Positions 1-8,264 of a stretch of DNA of 64,000 bases are shown here, one piece after another (within the stretch, counting starts at the first letter, position 1; each line of letters starts with the position of its first letter). Source of the DNA: Streptomyces sp. NBC_00572 (lineage in GTDB: Bacteria; Actinomycetota; Actinomycetes; Streptomycetales; Streptomycetaceae); the NCBI RefSeq assembly GCF_026341815.1, contig NZ_JAPENX010000003.1, positions 186,001-250,000 on the forward strand, read 5' to 3'. Made by a program: the position numbers and the translations under genes. The notes beneath the pieces are model-generated. The model ran no database searches. It worked only from the letters and a program-made list of their open reading frames with translations, and had not been told where the DNA came from.

Positions 1-1
1 C

Positions 2-115
2 CCGTTCGACGCGCACTTCTCGGCCAACCGGATGTGCGAGATCGGGATGGACCGAGCGACGGGCCGGAGCTACGGGTCGGTGCTCCTGGCTCTGGAGCAC
101 GCGACACGGCCCTGA
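2..115 (+). CDS. C-terminal fragment of an unknown protein
   Basis: An open frame runs from the window edge to a TGA at 113-115 and gives 37 residues ending in LLALEHATRP. Codon third positions are almost all G or C, so it looks like the true end of a gene that starts outside the window. A strong hairpin follows 20 bases after the stop. Too little is present to name a family. Confidence 0.6.
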   Translation, partial: PFDAHFSANRMCEIGMDRATGRSYGSVLLALEHATRP

Positions 116-134
116 CGCCTTTCGTGTTCCTGAC

Positions 135-162
135 GGCCCCTCACCCCTTGTGGTGAGGGGCC
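135..162 (+). terminator. Intrinsic terminator
   Basis: Perfect 11-bp stem (135-145 with 152-162) around a 6-base loop, 20 bases after the stop of the upstream fragment. There is no U-tract, which is common for Streptomyces terminators. Confidence 0.75.
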
Positions 163-340
163 CTTCGTACGTTCGAGTGAGGGTCGGCGCCCGGTACGGC
201 TCGACGCGAGATCCGGAACAGTAAAGTCCAACTACCCGTCGCAAGAGTCCTATCAGCATCCTTGCGCACCATCGGCCACCGGGGTCAGGGTCCTGTGCGG
301 GATTCATGAAACAGCCGTGCCCACAGCTCCGGGAGGTTCC

Positions 341-1747
341 ATGAACGAGCAGTCACCGCACGACCCGAGCCGCCGCACCGTCCTCAGGACCACCGCCACC
401 GTGGCAGGGGCGGGACTCGGCATCGGCGCCCTCGGCGTCCCGGCCGCCGAGGCGGCGACCCCGGCGGCCGGGGTCGCGGCCGCGGCCGCGCCGAAACGCC
501 TCGGAGCCACCATGGCCGGGGTCCCCTTCGGCGTCCGCTCCACCGTCCGGGTCGGCATCGTCGGCTTCGGCAACCGGGGCGCCAGCATGATCGGCCACTT
601 CCTGTCGCACCCCTGGGTCCGGGTGAACGCCGTCTGCGATCCCGTGCGCGAGAAGGCCGAACGGGCCGCGGCTCAGGTCGTCGCCGCCGGGCAGCCCGCG
701 CCCGCCGTCTACGCGAACGGCGAGAACGACTACGAGAAGCTCTGTGCCCGCACCGACCTCGACCTCGTGTACGTGGCCACCCCCTGGGAGACCCACTTCC
801 CGATCGCCCGCGCGGCGATGCTGAACGGCAAGCACGTCGGCGTGGAGTGTCCGGTCGCGATGCGGCTCGACGAACTGTGGGAGCTCGTCGACCTGTCGGA
901 GCAGACCCGTCGCCACTGCATGCAACTGGAGAACTGCTGCTACGGCCGGAACGAGATGCGGGTGCTCCGGATGGCGCACGCCGGCAAGTTCGGCACGCTG
1001 CTGCACGGCGCGGGGGCGTACAACCACGACCTGCGCGGCCTGATGTTCTCCCCGACGTACTACGAGGGCCCCTGGCGGCGCCTCTGGCACACGCAGCTGA
1101 AGGGCGACCTCTATCCCAACCACGGCTTCGGTCCCGTCGCCAACTACATGGACGTCAACCGGGGCGACCGGGCGGTGAGCATCAGCAGCTTCGGCACACC
1201 GGCGCTCGGCCTCGCCGAGTACCGCGCGGAGCACATGCCGACCGGCGACCCCAGCTGGAAGGAGTCGTACATCGGGAGCGACCGGACGATCAGCCTGGTC
1301 CAGACGGCCAAGGGCCGGGTCATCCGCCTGGAGCACGACGTCTCCACCCCGCACCCGTACAGCAGGATCAACAGCCTGGGCGGCACCCGTGGCGTCTTCG
1401 AGGACTACCCGGCCCGAATCTATCTGGAGCCGGACCACAAGGACGACCAGTGGGCCGACTTCTCGGCGTACGCGGCCGAGTTCGACCACTGGCTCTGGAA
1501 GGAGCACGCCAATCCGCCGGGCGGTCACGGCGGCATGGACTACATCATGATCTACCGCCTGATGCAGTGCATGCGGCTCGGTCTCGTGCCGGACTTCGAC
1601 GTGTACGACGCCGCGACCTGGACGGCGCCGGTGCCGCTGAGCCACGCGTCGATCAAGGCGCAGGGCGCGCCTCAGGAGATCCCCGACTTCACGCGCGGCG
1701 AGTGGCGCAAGGCCCGCTCGGGCGTGGACTCGGCGAAGCCGGCCTGA
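341..1747 (+). CDS. Tat-exported Gfo/Idh/MocA protein, GH109 (alpha-N-acetylgalactosaminidase) type
   Basis: 468 residues. The ATG at 341 is chosen over the in-frame ATG at 317 because GGGAGG sits at 331-336 and because it puts a twin-arginine motif (SRRTVL, Arg 11-12) close to the N-terminus, followed by a hydrophobic Ala/Gly segment. A Rossmann NAD-binding motif (GIVGFGNRG) follows near residue 70. The conserved blocks ENCCYGRNEM, YPNHGFGP and GGHGGMDY are those of glycoside hydrolase family 109, whose members use tightly bound NAD to cleave alpha-linked GalNAc by an oxidation-elimination route. Export with cofactor bound fits a Tat substrate. The sugar released is inferred from the family only. 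A hairpin ends the gene, and the neighbour converging on it is a PNGase A-like secreted enzyme. Confidence 0.85.
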   Translation: MNEQSPHDPSRRTVLRTTATVAGAGLGIGALGVPAAEAATPAAGVAAAAAPKRLGATMAGVPFGVRSTVRVGIVGFGNRGASMIGHFLSHPWVRVNAVCDPVREKAERAAAQVVAAGQPAPAVYANGENDYEKLCARTDLDLVYVATPWETHFPIARAAMLNGKHVGVECPVAMRLDELWELVDLSEQTRRHCMQLENCCYGRNEMRVLRMAHAGKFGTLLHGAGAYNHDLRGLMFSPTYYEGPWRRLWHTQLKGDLYPNHGFGPVANYMDVNRGDRAVSISSFGTPALGLAEYRAEHMPTGDPSWKESYIGSDRTISLVQTAKGRVIRLEHDVSTPHPYSRINSLGGTRGVFEDYPARIYLEPDHKDDQWADFSAYAAEFDHWLWKEHANPPGGHGGMDYIMIYRLMQCMRLGLVPDFDVYDAATWTAPVPLSHASIKAQGAPQEIPDFTRGEWRKARSGVDSAKPA

Positions 1748-1754
1748 CGGACGA

Positions 1755-1787
1755 GGTGCCCGGCCCCTCTGTACGGGGCCGGGCACC
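1755..1787. terminator. Bidirectional terminator between convergent genes
   Basis: Perfect 13-bp stem (1755-1767 with 1775-1787) with a 7-base loop, between the GH109 gene and the PNGase A-like gene, which ends at 1799. Confidence 0.8.
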
Positions 1788-1798
1788 GCCGTGTTCGG

Positions 1799-3415
1799 TC
1801 AGCAGCGCCGAAGGTCCCGGGTGACCGTGCCCTGAACGGTCGTCAGGCTCCGGTCGTGGCAGCCCTCGGAGCCGTACAGCCGGTAGCGCTCGTTCGTGGT
1901 GCCGACCGCGTGCCGCTGGTCACGCGGGACACCGGTGGTGTACGTCGCGTCCCCGGTGTACGTGTCGTCGAGCCGCGACCAGGAGAGCCGCCGTCCGTCG
2001 CGCAGGACGCTGGTGTCGGCGCGGTCCCCGAGGGTGAGGACGGTCCGCAGCCGGTCGCCCGCGCCGATCGTCGTCTCGCCGTCCATCGTGTACGTCCGGT
2101 CGGCGCGGGTGACGGTCCGGCCGCTGGTCACGGTCTCCCGGTCGGTCCAGCGCGCGGTGAACGCGTCCGGGTTCTCCCCCTCGCCCCAGCGGTGCGCGGA
2201 GCTGTGGGCGACGGTCCGGTCGACGGTGGTGGTGACCCGTCCGTGCGAGGTGTTCAGGTGTCCGGCGACGGTCAGGCGGTGCCCGGCGTCGGTGTCGAGC
2301 CGGTGGAGGGAGTCCGCGGTGGCCGCCGTGTAGACGGAGGAGTTGCGCGGGGCGGTCTCCTCGTGGCGGTCGAGTCCGCCGGTGACGACCCGGCTGCCCT
2401 CGTCCTGCCAGAGCAGCACGTTGGTGGGGGTGGACCAGCCCGCCTGCCCGGCCGGGACCCCGGCGACGGTGACCTCCACGCGGTGGGCGCGGCCGTCGTT
2501 GAGGACGGCGGCGAACGGGGTCAGGTCGTAGAGGATCGGCTGGACGTCGAAGGCGCGCGGTCCGGGGGTGACGTACCAGAGGAAGGGGTTGGACCAGCCG
2601 CCGGTCCAGACCGTGGGGAAGGGCGCGGCGATGCCCGCGAGGCGTCCGTCGACGGAGACCCGGACCTCACGGTGCGGTCCTTCGCCGGCCCGGCAGGAGT
2701 AGGGGGCGGCCTCGGGGACGGAGAGGTACCAGTACTCCTCGCAGCCGCCGCCGGAACCGGTGGCGTACACCTCGGCGAGGACGCGTTCGGTGTTGCGCGG
2801 GGTGGTGAGGGTGGAGCCGGTGAGCGGGATCACCCGGTCGGGCGTACCGGCGGCGGGCTTCACCCGGCCCTGGGCGGTGTGGAAGGTGAGGGTGACGCGG
2901 ACGTCGAGGACGCCGGTGTACGTCTCGTTCACGACATTGCCGATGAGCATCTCGACGGCGCCCGGGCGGCTGAGGGTGTCGCGGTAGCGGGTGACGTCCT
3001 TCTCCACCGACCAGGTGATGCCGTCGGGCGAGGGCTGGGGCGTGGAGGTGCGGAGGATCTCGACGCCGCCGACGGCGAGGTACCCGAGACGGTCGTACTG
3101 GCGGCCCTTCACGTTTCCTTCGAGGCGCAGGACGACCTTGTTCCAGCGGGTGCCGCACTCCTTCGGCGGGGCGTAACTCCCCTGGTAGGGGGTGAAGTCG
3201 CGGAACTGGGCGGCGGCCAGGGCCACCTCGCAGCTGCGGGTGCCGGGGGTCTCGACGGGTGGGGCGGCGGTGACCGGGTCGTGCCAGTCGGAGGTGAACT
3301 CGGCCGGCGGCGTCGGGCCGTTCGGATCCTCGGCGGCGGCCGGGTGGGCGGTGAGGAGCGCGCCCGCGGCGAGGACCAGACCGCTGAGCATGCTCATGAT
3401 CTTGAGTGATCTCAT
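1799..3415 (-). CDS. Secreted peptide-N4-(N-acetylglucosaminyl)asparagine amidase A-like protein
   Basis: 538 residues from the ATG at 3415. The start gives a Sec signal peptide (MRSLKIMSM, a hydrophobic core, then AHPAAAED). Upstream in-frame starts at 3472 and 3577 would bury it behind a charged leader and are less likely. The mature N-terminal half carries the hallmark run of the PNGase A family: a GRQYDRLGYL strand, VEILRTSTPQPS, GITWSVEKDVTRY and NETYTGVLDV. This family removes N-glycans from glycoproteins by cleaving the asparagine amide bond. The second half is a beta-rich region of weaker similarity. Function is inferred from the family, and actinobacterial members are little studied. 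It converges on the GH109 gene, so both may act on extracellular glycoconjugates. Confidence 0.8.
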   Translation of the reverse strand: MRSLKIMSMLSGLVLAAGALLTAHPAAAEDPNGPTPPAEFTSDWHDPVTAAPPVETPGTRSCEVALAAAQFRDFTPYQGSYAPPKECGTRWNKVVLRLEGNVKGRQYDRLGYLAVGGVEILRTSTPQPSPDGITWSVEKDVTRYRDTLSRPGAVEMLIGNVVNETYTGVLDVRVTLTFHTAQGRVKPAAGTPDRVIPLTGSTLTTPRNTERVLAEVYATGSGGGCEEYWYLSVPEAAPYSCRAGEGPHREVRVSVDGRLAGIAAPFPTVWTGGWSNPFLWYVTPGPRAFDVQPILYDLTPFAAVLNDGRAHRVEVTVAGVPAGQAGWSTPTNVLLWQDEGSRVVTGGLDRHEETAPRNSSVYTAATADSLHRLDTDAGHRLTVAGHLNTSHGRVTTTVDRTVAHSSAHRWGEGENPDAFTARWTDRETVTSGRTVTRADRTYTMDGETTIGAGDRLRTVLTLGDRADTSVLRDGRRLSWSRLDDTYTGDATYTTGVPRDQRHAVGTTNERYRLYGSEGCHDRSLTTVQGTVTRDLRRC

Positions 3416-3550
3416 GGGGCTGGAGTGAAGCGCGCTCGGTGCCGTGCGGTCCAGAGGACGATGAGCGGACATGGCGCGATCTGTTCCCTCGTGGGGAAAA
3501 TCGATTGCCGCCCCCGGGCGAAAAAGCGAACCTTGCACGGTTTCCCCCTG

Positions 3551-3674
3551 CCGTCGCACCCGCTCGCCGTCACACACGCCTGCCTTCGCGCATCCCCGCC
3601 TTCACACCCCCCGCGTTCGCACATCCCCGCCTTCACTCCTTTTTTCCGCCGTCGCACGCCCTCGCCGTCGCACA
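3551..3674 (+). repeat. Degenerate short repeats in the ABC-transporter upstream region
   Basis: The 307-base gap between the PNGase gene and the ABC operon has no convincing gene. It holds pyrimidine-rich repeats. A 26-27 base element of the form CCGTCGCAC..CTCGCCGTC.CACAC occurs at 3551-3576 and 3649-3675 with few mismatches. A second element, TCGC(G/A)CATCCCCGCCTTCAC, occurs near 3586 and again about 31 bases later. Role unknown. It may be the untranslated leader of the ABC operon. Confidence 0.55.
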
Positions 3675-3722
3675 CCCCCGGCGCGCGTTCCCCCAGACAA
3701 GACCCGGAGACCCTGGGACGCC

Positions 3723-5573
3723 ATGCAGATTCGAGATCTTCCCTACGCCGACCCCGGGGTCCCCGATGTCCGCTCGGGCACCCGGTTCCTCGTCTGGCTC
3801 GGCCGACAACAGCTCGGCGGGCAGGTGAAGTCCATGCTGTGGGGGCTCCTGCACCACCTGGGCATCGCCGGACTCCCGATCGGCATCGGCATCGCCGTAC
3901 AGTCGGTCGTGGACCGCGACGGCGGGCGACTCGCGCTCGCCGGAGGCCTGCTCGTGGTCCTCGGCGCCGCGATCTCGGCCGGTGACGTGATGCTGCACCG
4001 CACCGCCGTCACCAACTGGATCACCGCGGCCGCCCGGGTGCAGCAGCTCCTGGCCCGCAAGACCGCCGAACTGGGCTCGGTCCTCACCCGACGGGTCGCC
4101 GCGGGCGAGGTCGTCGCCGTCTCCACCGGAGACGTCGAGAAGATCGGCTGGTTCGTCGAGGCCCTGTCGCGGTTCGCCGCGGGCGCCGTCGTGCTCGTCG
4201 TCATCTGTGTGGGCCTCGTCGTCTACCAGCCCGCCCTGGGCGTCGTCGTGGCCGTCGGCATCCCGATCCTGGCCCTGGCCGTCCTGCCGCTCCTCCCCCG
4301 CGCGACCCGCCGGGCGGACATCCAGCGCGAGAAGGCGGGCAAAGCCACCGAGCTGGCCTCCGACACCGTCGCGGGACTCCGCGTGCTGCGCGGCATCGGC
4401 GGCGAGGAGCTGTTCCTCGGCCGCTACCGCGCCGCCTCCCAGGAGGTCCGCAAGGCCGCCGTCCGCAGCGCGCGGATGTGGGCGATGATCTCCGCGATCC
4501 AGGTCGTGCTGCCCGGCATCCTGCTCATCGTCGTCGTGGCGTACGGGGCGCGGCTCGCGTTCGACGGGCGGATCACCGTCGGCGAACTGGTCACCGTCTA
4601 CAGCGCGGTGGCCCTCACCTACCACCCGCTGCGCAACTTCGAGGAGATCGCCATGGCCTTCTCCTTCTCCCGGCCGTCCGCGAAGCGGGCCGCCCGGGTC
4701 CTCGGCCTCGCCCGTACGACCACCACCGCCGCGGACGCGGACCGGGACGAGGACCGCAAGGCCACCGGTGACCTGTACGACCCGCTGTCCGGGCTGCGGG
4801 CTCCGGCGGGGCTCTTCACCGCGGTCGTCTGCGGAGACCCGGACCTGGCCGGGCGGCTCGCCGACCGGCTCGGCGGCCACCCGGCCGAACCGGGCGAGGA
4901 CCACACCTCGGTCCTCCTCGGCGGAGTCCCCCTGGACGAACTGCCGCTGGGGTCCGCCCGTACGGCCGTCCTCGTCCAGGACAAGGACCCGGTCCTGCTC
5001 TCGGGCACGCTCAGCGAGCTGCTCGACGTGCCCCGCTCCGGCGAGGTGCCGCCGGATCGGGCCCTGGCCGCCGCCCGGTGCGAGGACGTCCTCGACGCGC
5101 TCGCCCAGGCGTCCGTGGACACCGACGGCGATCCGATGCGCACCCGGATCACCGAGCGGGGCAGGTCGCTCTCGGGCGGCCAGCGCCAGCGGCTCGCCCT
5201 CGCCCGGTCCCTGGTGACCGATCCGGAGGTGCTCGTCCTCGACGAGCCCACCTCGGCGGTCGACGCGCACACCGAGGCCCGGGTCGCCGCGGGCATCCGC
5301 GAACTGCGCGAGGCGAGGACCACCGTGGTGCTCGCCTCCTCACCGCTGCTGCTGGACCGCGCCGACCGGGTCGTCCTGATCGACGAAGGCCAGGCGGTCG
5401 CCGTCGGCACCCACCGCGAGCTGCTCGCCCGGGAGCCCCGCTACCGCGCGGTCGTCACCCGCGAGACCGACGAGGAGATCGCCGCGGCGGCGCCCCGGGG
5501 CGGCACGGCCGCAGCGGTGGACGACGTCGAAGCCGTCGGCGAACTCGAAGCACTGGAAGGGGAATCGGCATGA
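3723..5573 (+). CDS. ABC exporter half-transporter with degenerate nucleotide-binding site (subunit 1)
   Basis: 616 residues. The ATG at 3723 follows GGGA at 3715. An N-terminal six-helix exporter domain (about residues 30-310) is followed by an ATPase domain. The signature motif LSGGQRQRLALARS and the Walker B/D-loop LVLDEPTSAVD are canonical. Where a Walker A loop should be, the sequence reads CGDPDLAGRLADRL, without GxxGxGKS/T, and the H-loop histidine is replaced (ASSPLLL). The partner gene, overlapping by four bases, has the opposite pattern, so the two should form a heterodimer with one working and one dead ATP site. Substrate unknown: heterodimeric exporters of this kind move drugs, lipids or peptides. 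No regulator is linked. Confidence 0.9.
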   Translation: MQIRDLPYADPGVPDVRSGTRFLVWLGRQQLGGQVKSMLWGLLHHLGIAGLPIGIGIAVQSVVDRDGGRLALAGGLLVVLGAAISAGDVMLHRTAVTNWITAAARVQQLLARKTAELGSVLTRRVAAGEVVAVSTGDVEKIGWFVEALSRFAAGAVVLVVICVGLVVYQPALGVVVAVGIPILALAVLPLLPRATRRADIQREKAGKATELASDTVAGLRVLRGIGGEELFLGRYRAASQEVRKAAVRSARMWAMISAIQVVLPGILLIVVVAYGARLAFDGRITVGELVTVYSAVALTYHPLRNFEEIAMAFSFSRPSAKRAARVLGLARTTTTAADADRDEDRKATGDLYDPLSGLRAPAGLFTAVVCGDPDLAGRLADRLGGHPAEPGEDHTSVLLGGVPLDELPLGSARTAVLVQDKDPVLLSGTLSELLDVPRSGEVPPDRALAAARCEDVLDALAQASVDTDGDPMRTRITERGRSLSGGQRQRLALARSLVTDPEVLVLDEPTSAVDAHTEARVAAGIRELREARTTVVLASSPLLLDRADRVVLIDEGQAVAVGTHRELLAREPRYRAVVTRETDEEIAAAAPRGGTAAAVDDVEAVGELEALEGESA

Positions 5574-7351
5574 TCGGCCTGGCGCCACCGGAGTACGACC
5601 CGGCGGCCCCGACGACGGCGACGACACTGCCCGTCGCCGCCAACGCAACCGTCCGCACCTATGTACGCGAGCTGCTGAGCCGCCACCGCCGGGCGTTCGC
5701 GCTGCTCATCGGGGTGAACGCGGTCGCCGTGATCGCCTCGATGGCCGGCCCGTACCTCCTCGGTTCGCTGGTGGACGAGCTGGCCACGGGCGCGCGTGAG
5801 CTCCATCTGGAGCGCACGGTCGTGCTGTTCGCGGTCGCGCTGCTCGTCCAGACCACATTCGTGCGGCTCGTCCGGCTGCGCGGGGCGATGCTCGGCGAGG
5901 AGATGCTCGCCGATCTGCGGGAGGACTTCCTCGTCCGCGCGGTCGGCCTGCCGCCCGGCGTGCTCGAACGGGCCGGCACGGGTGACCTGCTGTCCCGCAT
6001 CACCACGGACGTCGACCGGCTCTCCAACGCGATGCGCGAGGCCGTGCCCCAGCTGGCCATCGGCGTCGTGTGGGCCGGTCTGCTGCTCGGCGGCCTCGCG
6101 GTCACGGCGCCGCCGCTGGCGCTCGCCGCGCTGCTCGCGGCGCCGCTTCTCGTCGTGGGCTCCCGGTGGTACTTCCGGCGGGCGCCGGCCGCGTACCGCT
6201 CGGAGTCCGCGGGGTACGCGGCGGTGGCCGCCGCCCTCGCCGAGACGGTCGACGCGGGCCGCACGGTCGAGGCGCACCGCCTCGGCGGCCGCCGGATCGC
6301 CCTGTCGAACCGGCGCATCTCGGAATGGGTCGCATGGGAGAGGTACACCCTCTTCCTGCGCTCGGTGCTCTTCCCCGTCGTCAACATCACCCATACGACG
6401 GTCCTCTGTTCCGTGCTGCTGCTCGGCGGGGTGTTCGTGCTCCAGGGCTGGATCGACGTCGGTCAGCTGACGACGGGCGCCCTGCTCGCGCAGATGCTGG
6501 TGGACCCGATCGGGATCGTGCTCCGCTGGTACGACGAACTCCAGGTCGCGCAGGTGTCGCTGGCCCGGCTCGTCGGTGTCCGTGACATCGAGCCGGACGC
6601 GGGCGACAAGGAGGTGCGGCCGGAGGGCCGGGCCGTCCGGGCGGATGAGGTCCGGTTCGGCTACCGCGAGGGCGTCGACGTGCTGCACGAGGTGTCCCTG
6701 AAGGTGGCGCCCGGCACCCGGCTCGCCCTGGTCGGCCCGTCCGGCGCGGGCAAGTCCACCCTCGGCCGCCTCCTCGCGGGCATCTACGCCCCGAGGACCG
6801 GCTCGGTCACCCTCGGCGCGGCCGAGCTTGCGCGGATGCCCGCCGAGCGGGTCCGTGAGCACGTGGCCCTGGTCAACCAGGAGCACCACGTCTTCGTGGG
6901 CTCCCTCCGGGACAATCTGCTCCTCGCCAAGAACGGGGCCACGGACACCGAGCTGTGGGCGGCACTGACGGCGGTGGACGCCGAGGTGTGGGCCCGTGGG
7001 CTCGACGAGGGCCTGGACACGGAGGTCGGCTCGGGCGGCCACTCGCTGACCCCTGCGCAGGCGCAGCAGATCGCACTGGCCCGGCTGGTCCTCGCGGACC
7101 CGCACACGCTGGTCCTGGACGAGGCGACCTCGCTGCTCGACCCGCGGGCGGCCCGGCACCTGGAGCGCTCCCTCGGACGCGTCCTGGACGGCCGTACGGT
7201 CGTGGCCATCGCGCACCGGCTGCACACCGCGCACGACGCCGACCTGATCGCGGTGGTCGAGTCCGGCCGGATCAGCGAACTCGGCAGCCACGCGGAACTG
7301 GTCGCGGCGGACGGGGCGTACGCGGCGCTGTGGAGGTCGTGGCACGGCTGA
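5570..7351 (+). CDS. ABC exporter half-transporter (subunit 2)
   Basis: 593 residues. The ATG at 5570 overlaps the stop of subunit 1 (ATGA) and is preceded by AAGGGGAA, so translation is probably coupled. An exporter transmembrane domain (about 50-330) precedes an ATPase domain with an intact Walker A (GPSGAGKST), a Q-loop (LVNQEHH), Walker B (LVLDEATSLLD) and an H-loop histidine (AIAHRLH). The signature loop is LTPAQAQQ instead of LSGGQ. With subunit 1 (good signature, no Walker A), the only complete catalytic site would use this protein's Walker A and the partner's signature. A long hairpin ends the operon. Confidence 0.9.
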   Translation: MIGLAPPEYDPAAPTTATTLPVAANATVRTYVRELLSRHRRAFALLIGVNAVAVIASMAGPYLLGSLVDELATGARELHLERTVVLFAVALLVQTTFVRLVRLRGAMLGEEMLADLREDFLVRAVGLPPGVLERAGTGDLLSRITTDVDRLSNAMREAVPQLAIGVVWAGLLLGGLAVTAPPLALAALLAAPLLVVGSRWYFRRAPAAYRSESAGYAAVAAALAETVDAGRTVEAHRLGGRRIALSNRRISEWVAWERYTLFLRSVLFPVVNITHTTVLCSVLLLGGVFVLQGWIDVGQLTTGALLAQMLVDPIGIVLRWYDELQVAQVSLARLVGVRDIEPDAGDKEVRPEGRAVRADEVRFGYREGVDVLHEVSLKVAPGTRLALVGPSGAGKSTLGRLLAGIYAPRTGSVTLGAAELARMPAERVREHVALVNQEHHVFVGSLRDNLLLAKNGATDTELWAALTAVDAEVWARGLDEGLDTEVGSGGHSLTPAQAQQIALARLVLADPHTLVLDEATSLLDPRAARHLERSLGRVLDGRTVVAIAHRLHTAHDADLIAVVESGRISELGSHAELVAADGAYAALWRSWHG

Positions 7352-7372
7352 CACCGGACCGGACCGGACCCG

Positions 7373-7418
7373 AGCGGGCCGGGTCGGGGCGTCGTACGAC
7401 GTCTCGGCCCGGCCCGCT
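7373..7418. terminator. Long bidirectional terminator hairpin
   Basis: A 46-base near-palindrome centred at 7395/7396. The 23-base arms pair fully if three G-U pairs are allowed. It separates the ABC operon from the convergent oxidoreductase gene. Confidence 0.85.
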
Positions 7419-7433
7419 TCCGTCGGGTTCGGC

Positions 7434-8141
7434 TCAGTAGCCGATCGTGAACCGGCGCTGGACGAAGCGGGGCAGTTCCGCCTCATCGACGAGGGCCACG
7501 GCCGCGTCCTCCGCCGAGACGCGGCTGCGCCCTACGGCGTCGCGGACCGGCTGGTCCTCGCCGATGCGGAAGCGGGCGGTGCGCTCGCCGGGTGCGATGT
7601 CCTCGGCGGGGCTGAAGTAGGTCCAGCGGCGGTTGGAGGTGCGCAGCACGTTCAGGGCGTCGCGGTGGCCCCGTACCGCCGCCGCGTAGGCACGAGGCAG
7701 GCCGACGCCGTCGAGGGTCTCGTGGAGGCGTTCCTCCGCGTCGGCGAGCACCACACCCGGCTCGATCTCCAGGCTGCCCGCGCCGCCGATCACGATGAGC
7801 CGGGTCCTGGGGTGGCTCTCCAGTGCCTTGAGCAGGGCGCGGGCCGCGGTGGCGTAGATCCCGGCGTCGGCGATCGAGCGCCGGACGGTGTCCGCCATGT
7901 CCTGGGCGGCGTTTCCGGGCTGGAAGGCGCTGATGAGGACGTCCAGTCCGGGCAGGACGGACGCGATGCCCGCGGGGTCGAGGACGTCGAGGCTCGCCCA
8001 GGTGATGTTCTCGCGGGTCTCCCCCGCGGCAGCCTCCGTGGCATCACGGCTGAAGGCCCTGATGTGGTGCCCGCGCTCCAGGGCCTCCGCGACGACGCGA
8101 CTGCCGATGGTGCCGGTGGCTCCGATGACTCCGATGTGCAT
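7434..8141 (-). CDS. NAD(P)-binding oxidoreductase (NmrA/YwnB-like atypical SDR)
   Basis: 235 residues. The ATG at 8141 is preceded by GGGGAG with a 6-base gap, and the glycine-rich nucleotide loop GVIGATGTIGS begins at residue 4. The protein is a single Rossmann-fold domain of the NAD(P)H-binding family, with no Tyr-x-x-x-Lys pair typical of classical SDRs visible. Such proteins serve as quinone or flavin reductases or as redox sensors; the substrate here is unknown. It is divergent from a TetR regulator, with an extended palindrome between them, so it is probably that regulator's target. Confidence 0.85.
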   Translation of the reverse strand: MHIGVIGATGTIGSRVVAEALERGHHIRAFSRDATEAAAGETRENITWASLDVLDPAGIASVLPGLDVLISAFQPGNAAQDMADTVRRSIADAGIYATAARALLKALESHPRTRLIVIGGAGSLEIEPGVVLADAEERLHETLDGVGLPRAYAAAVRGHRDALNVLRTSNRRWTYFSPAEDIAPGERTARFRIGEDQPVRDAVGRSRVSAEDAAVALVDEAELPRFVQRRFTIGY

Positions 8142-8196
8142 GGCTCTCCCCCTGTGATCACAGCGTTGACGCGTCATGAAGTGACGCCGTGCGAAA

Positions 8197-8227
8197 ACTA
8201 TACGCCGTGAAGTTCACGCCGTGCAGT
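8197..8227. promoter_or_regulatory. Candidate TetR operator
   Basis: A 31-base imperfect palindrome centred at 8212 has an exact core CGTGAAGTTCACG (8206-8218), with outer arms matching at 12 of 15 positions. A related direct copy of the half-site (TGAAGTGACGCCGTGC) lies at 8177-8192. It sits between the divergent oxidoreductase and TetR genes, where an autoregulatory operator is expected. Confidence 0.55.
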
Positions 8228-8264
8228 TTCCGTACACCCACCAAGGCAGCGATAGGCTGCGCGC

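Noticed and set aside
1856..3409. A 517-codon plus-strand frame opposite the PNGase A-like gene
   Set aside because: Its translation is Gly/Val/Arg repeat-like with no motif, while the minus strand has a signal peptide and family blocks.
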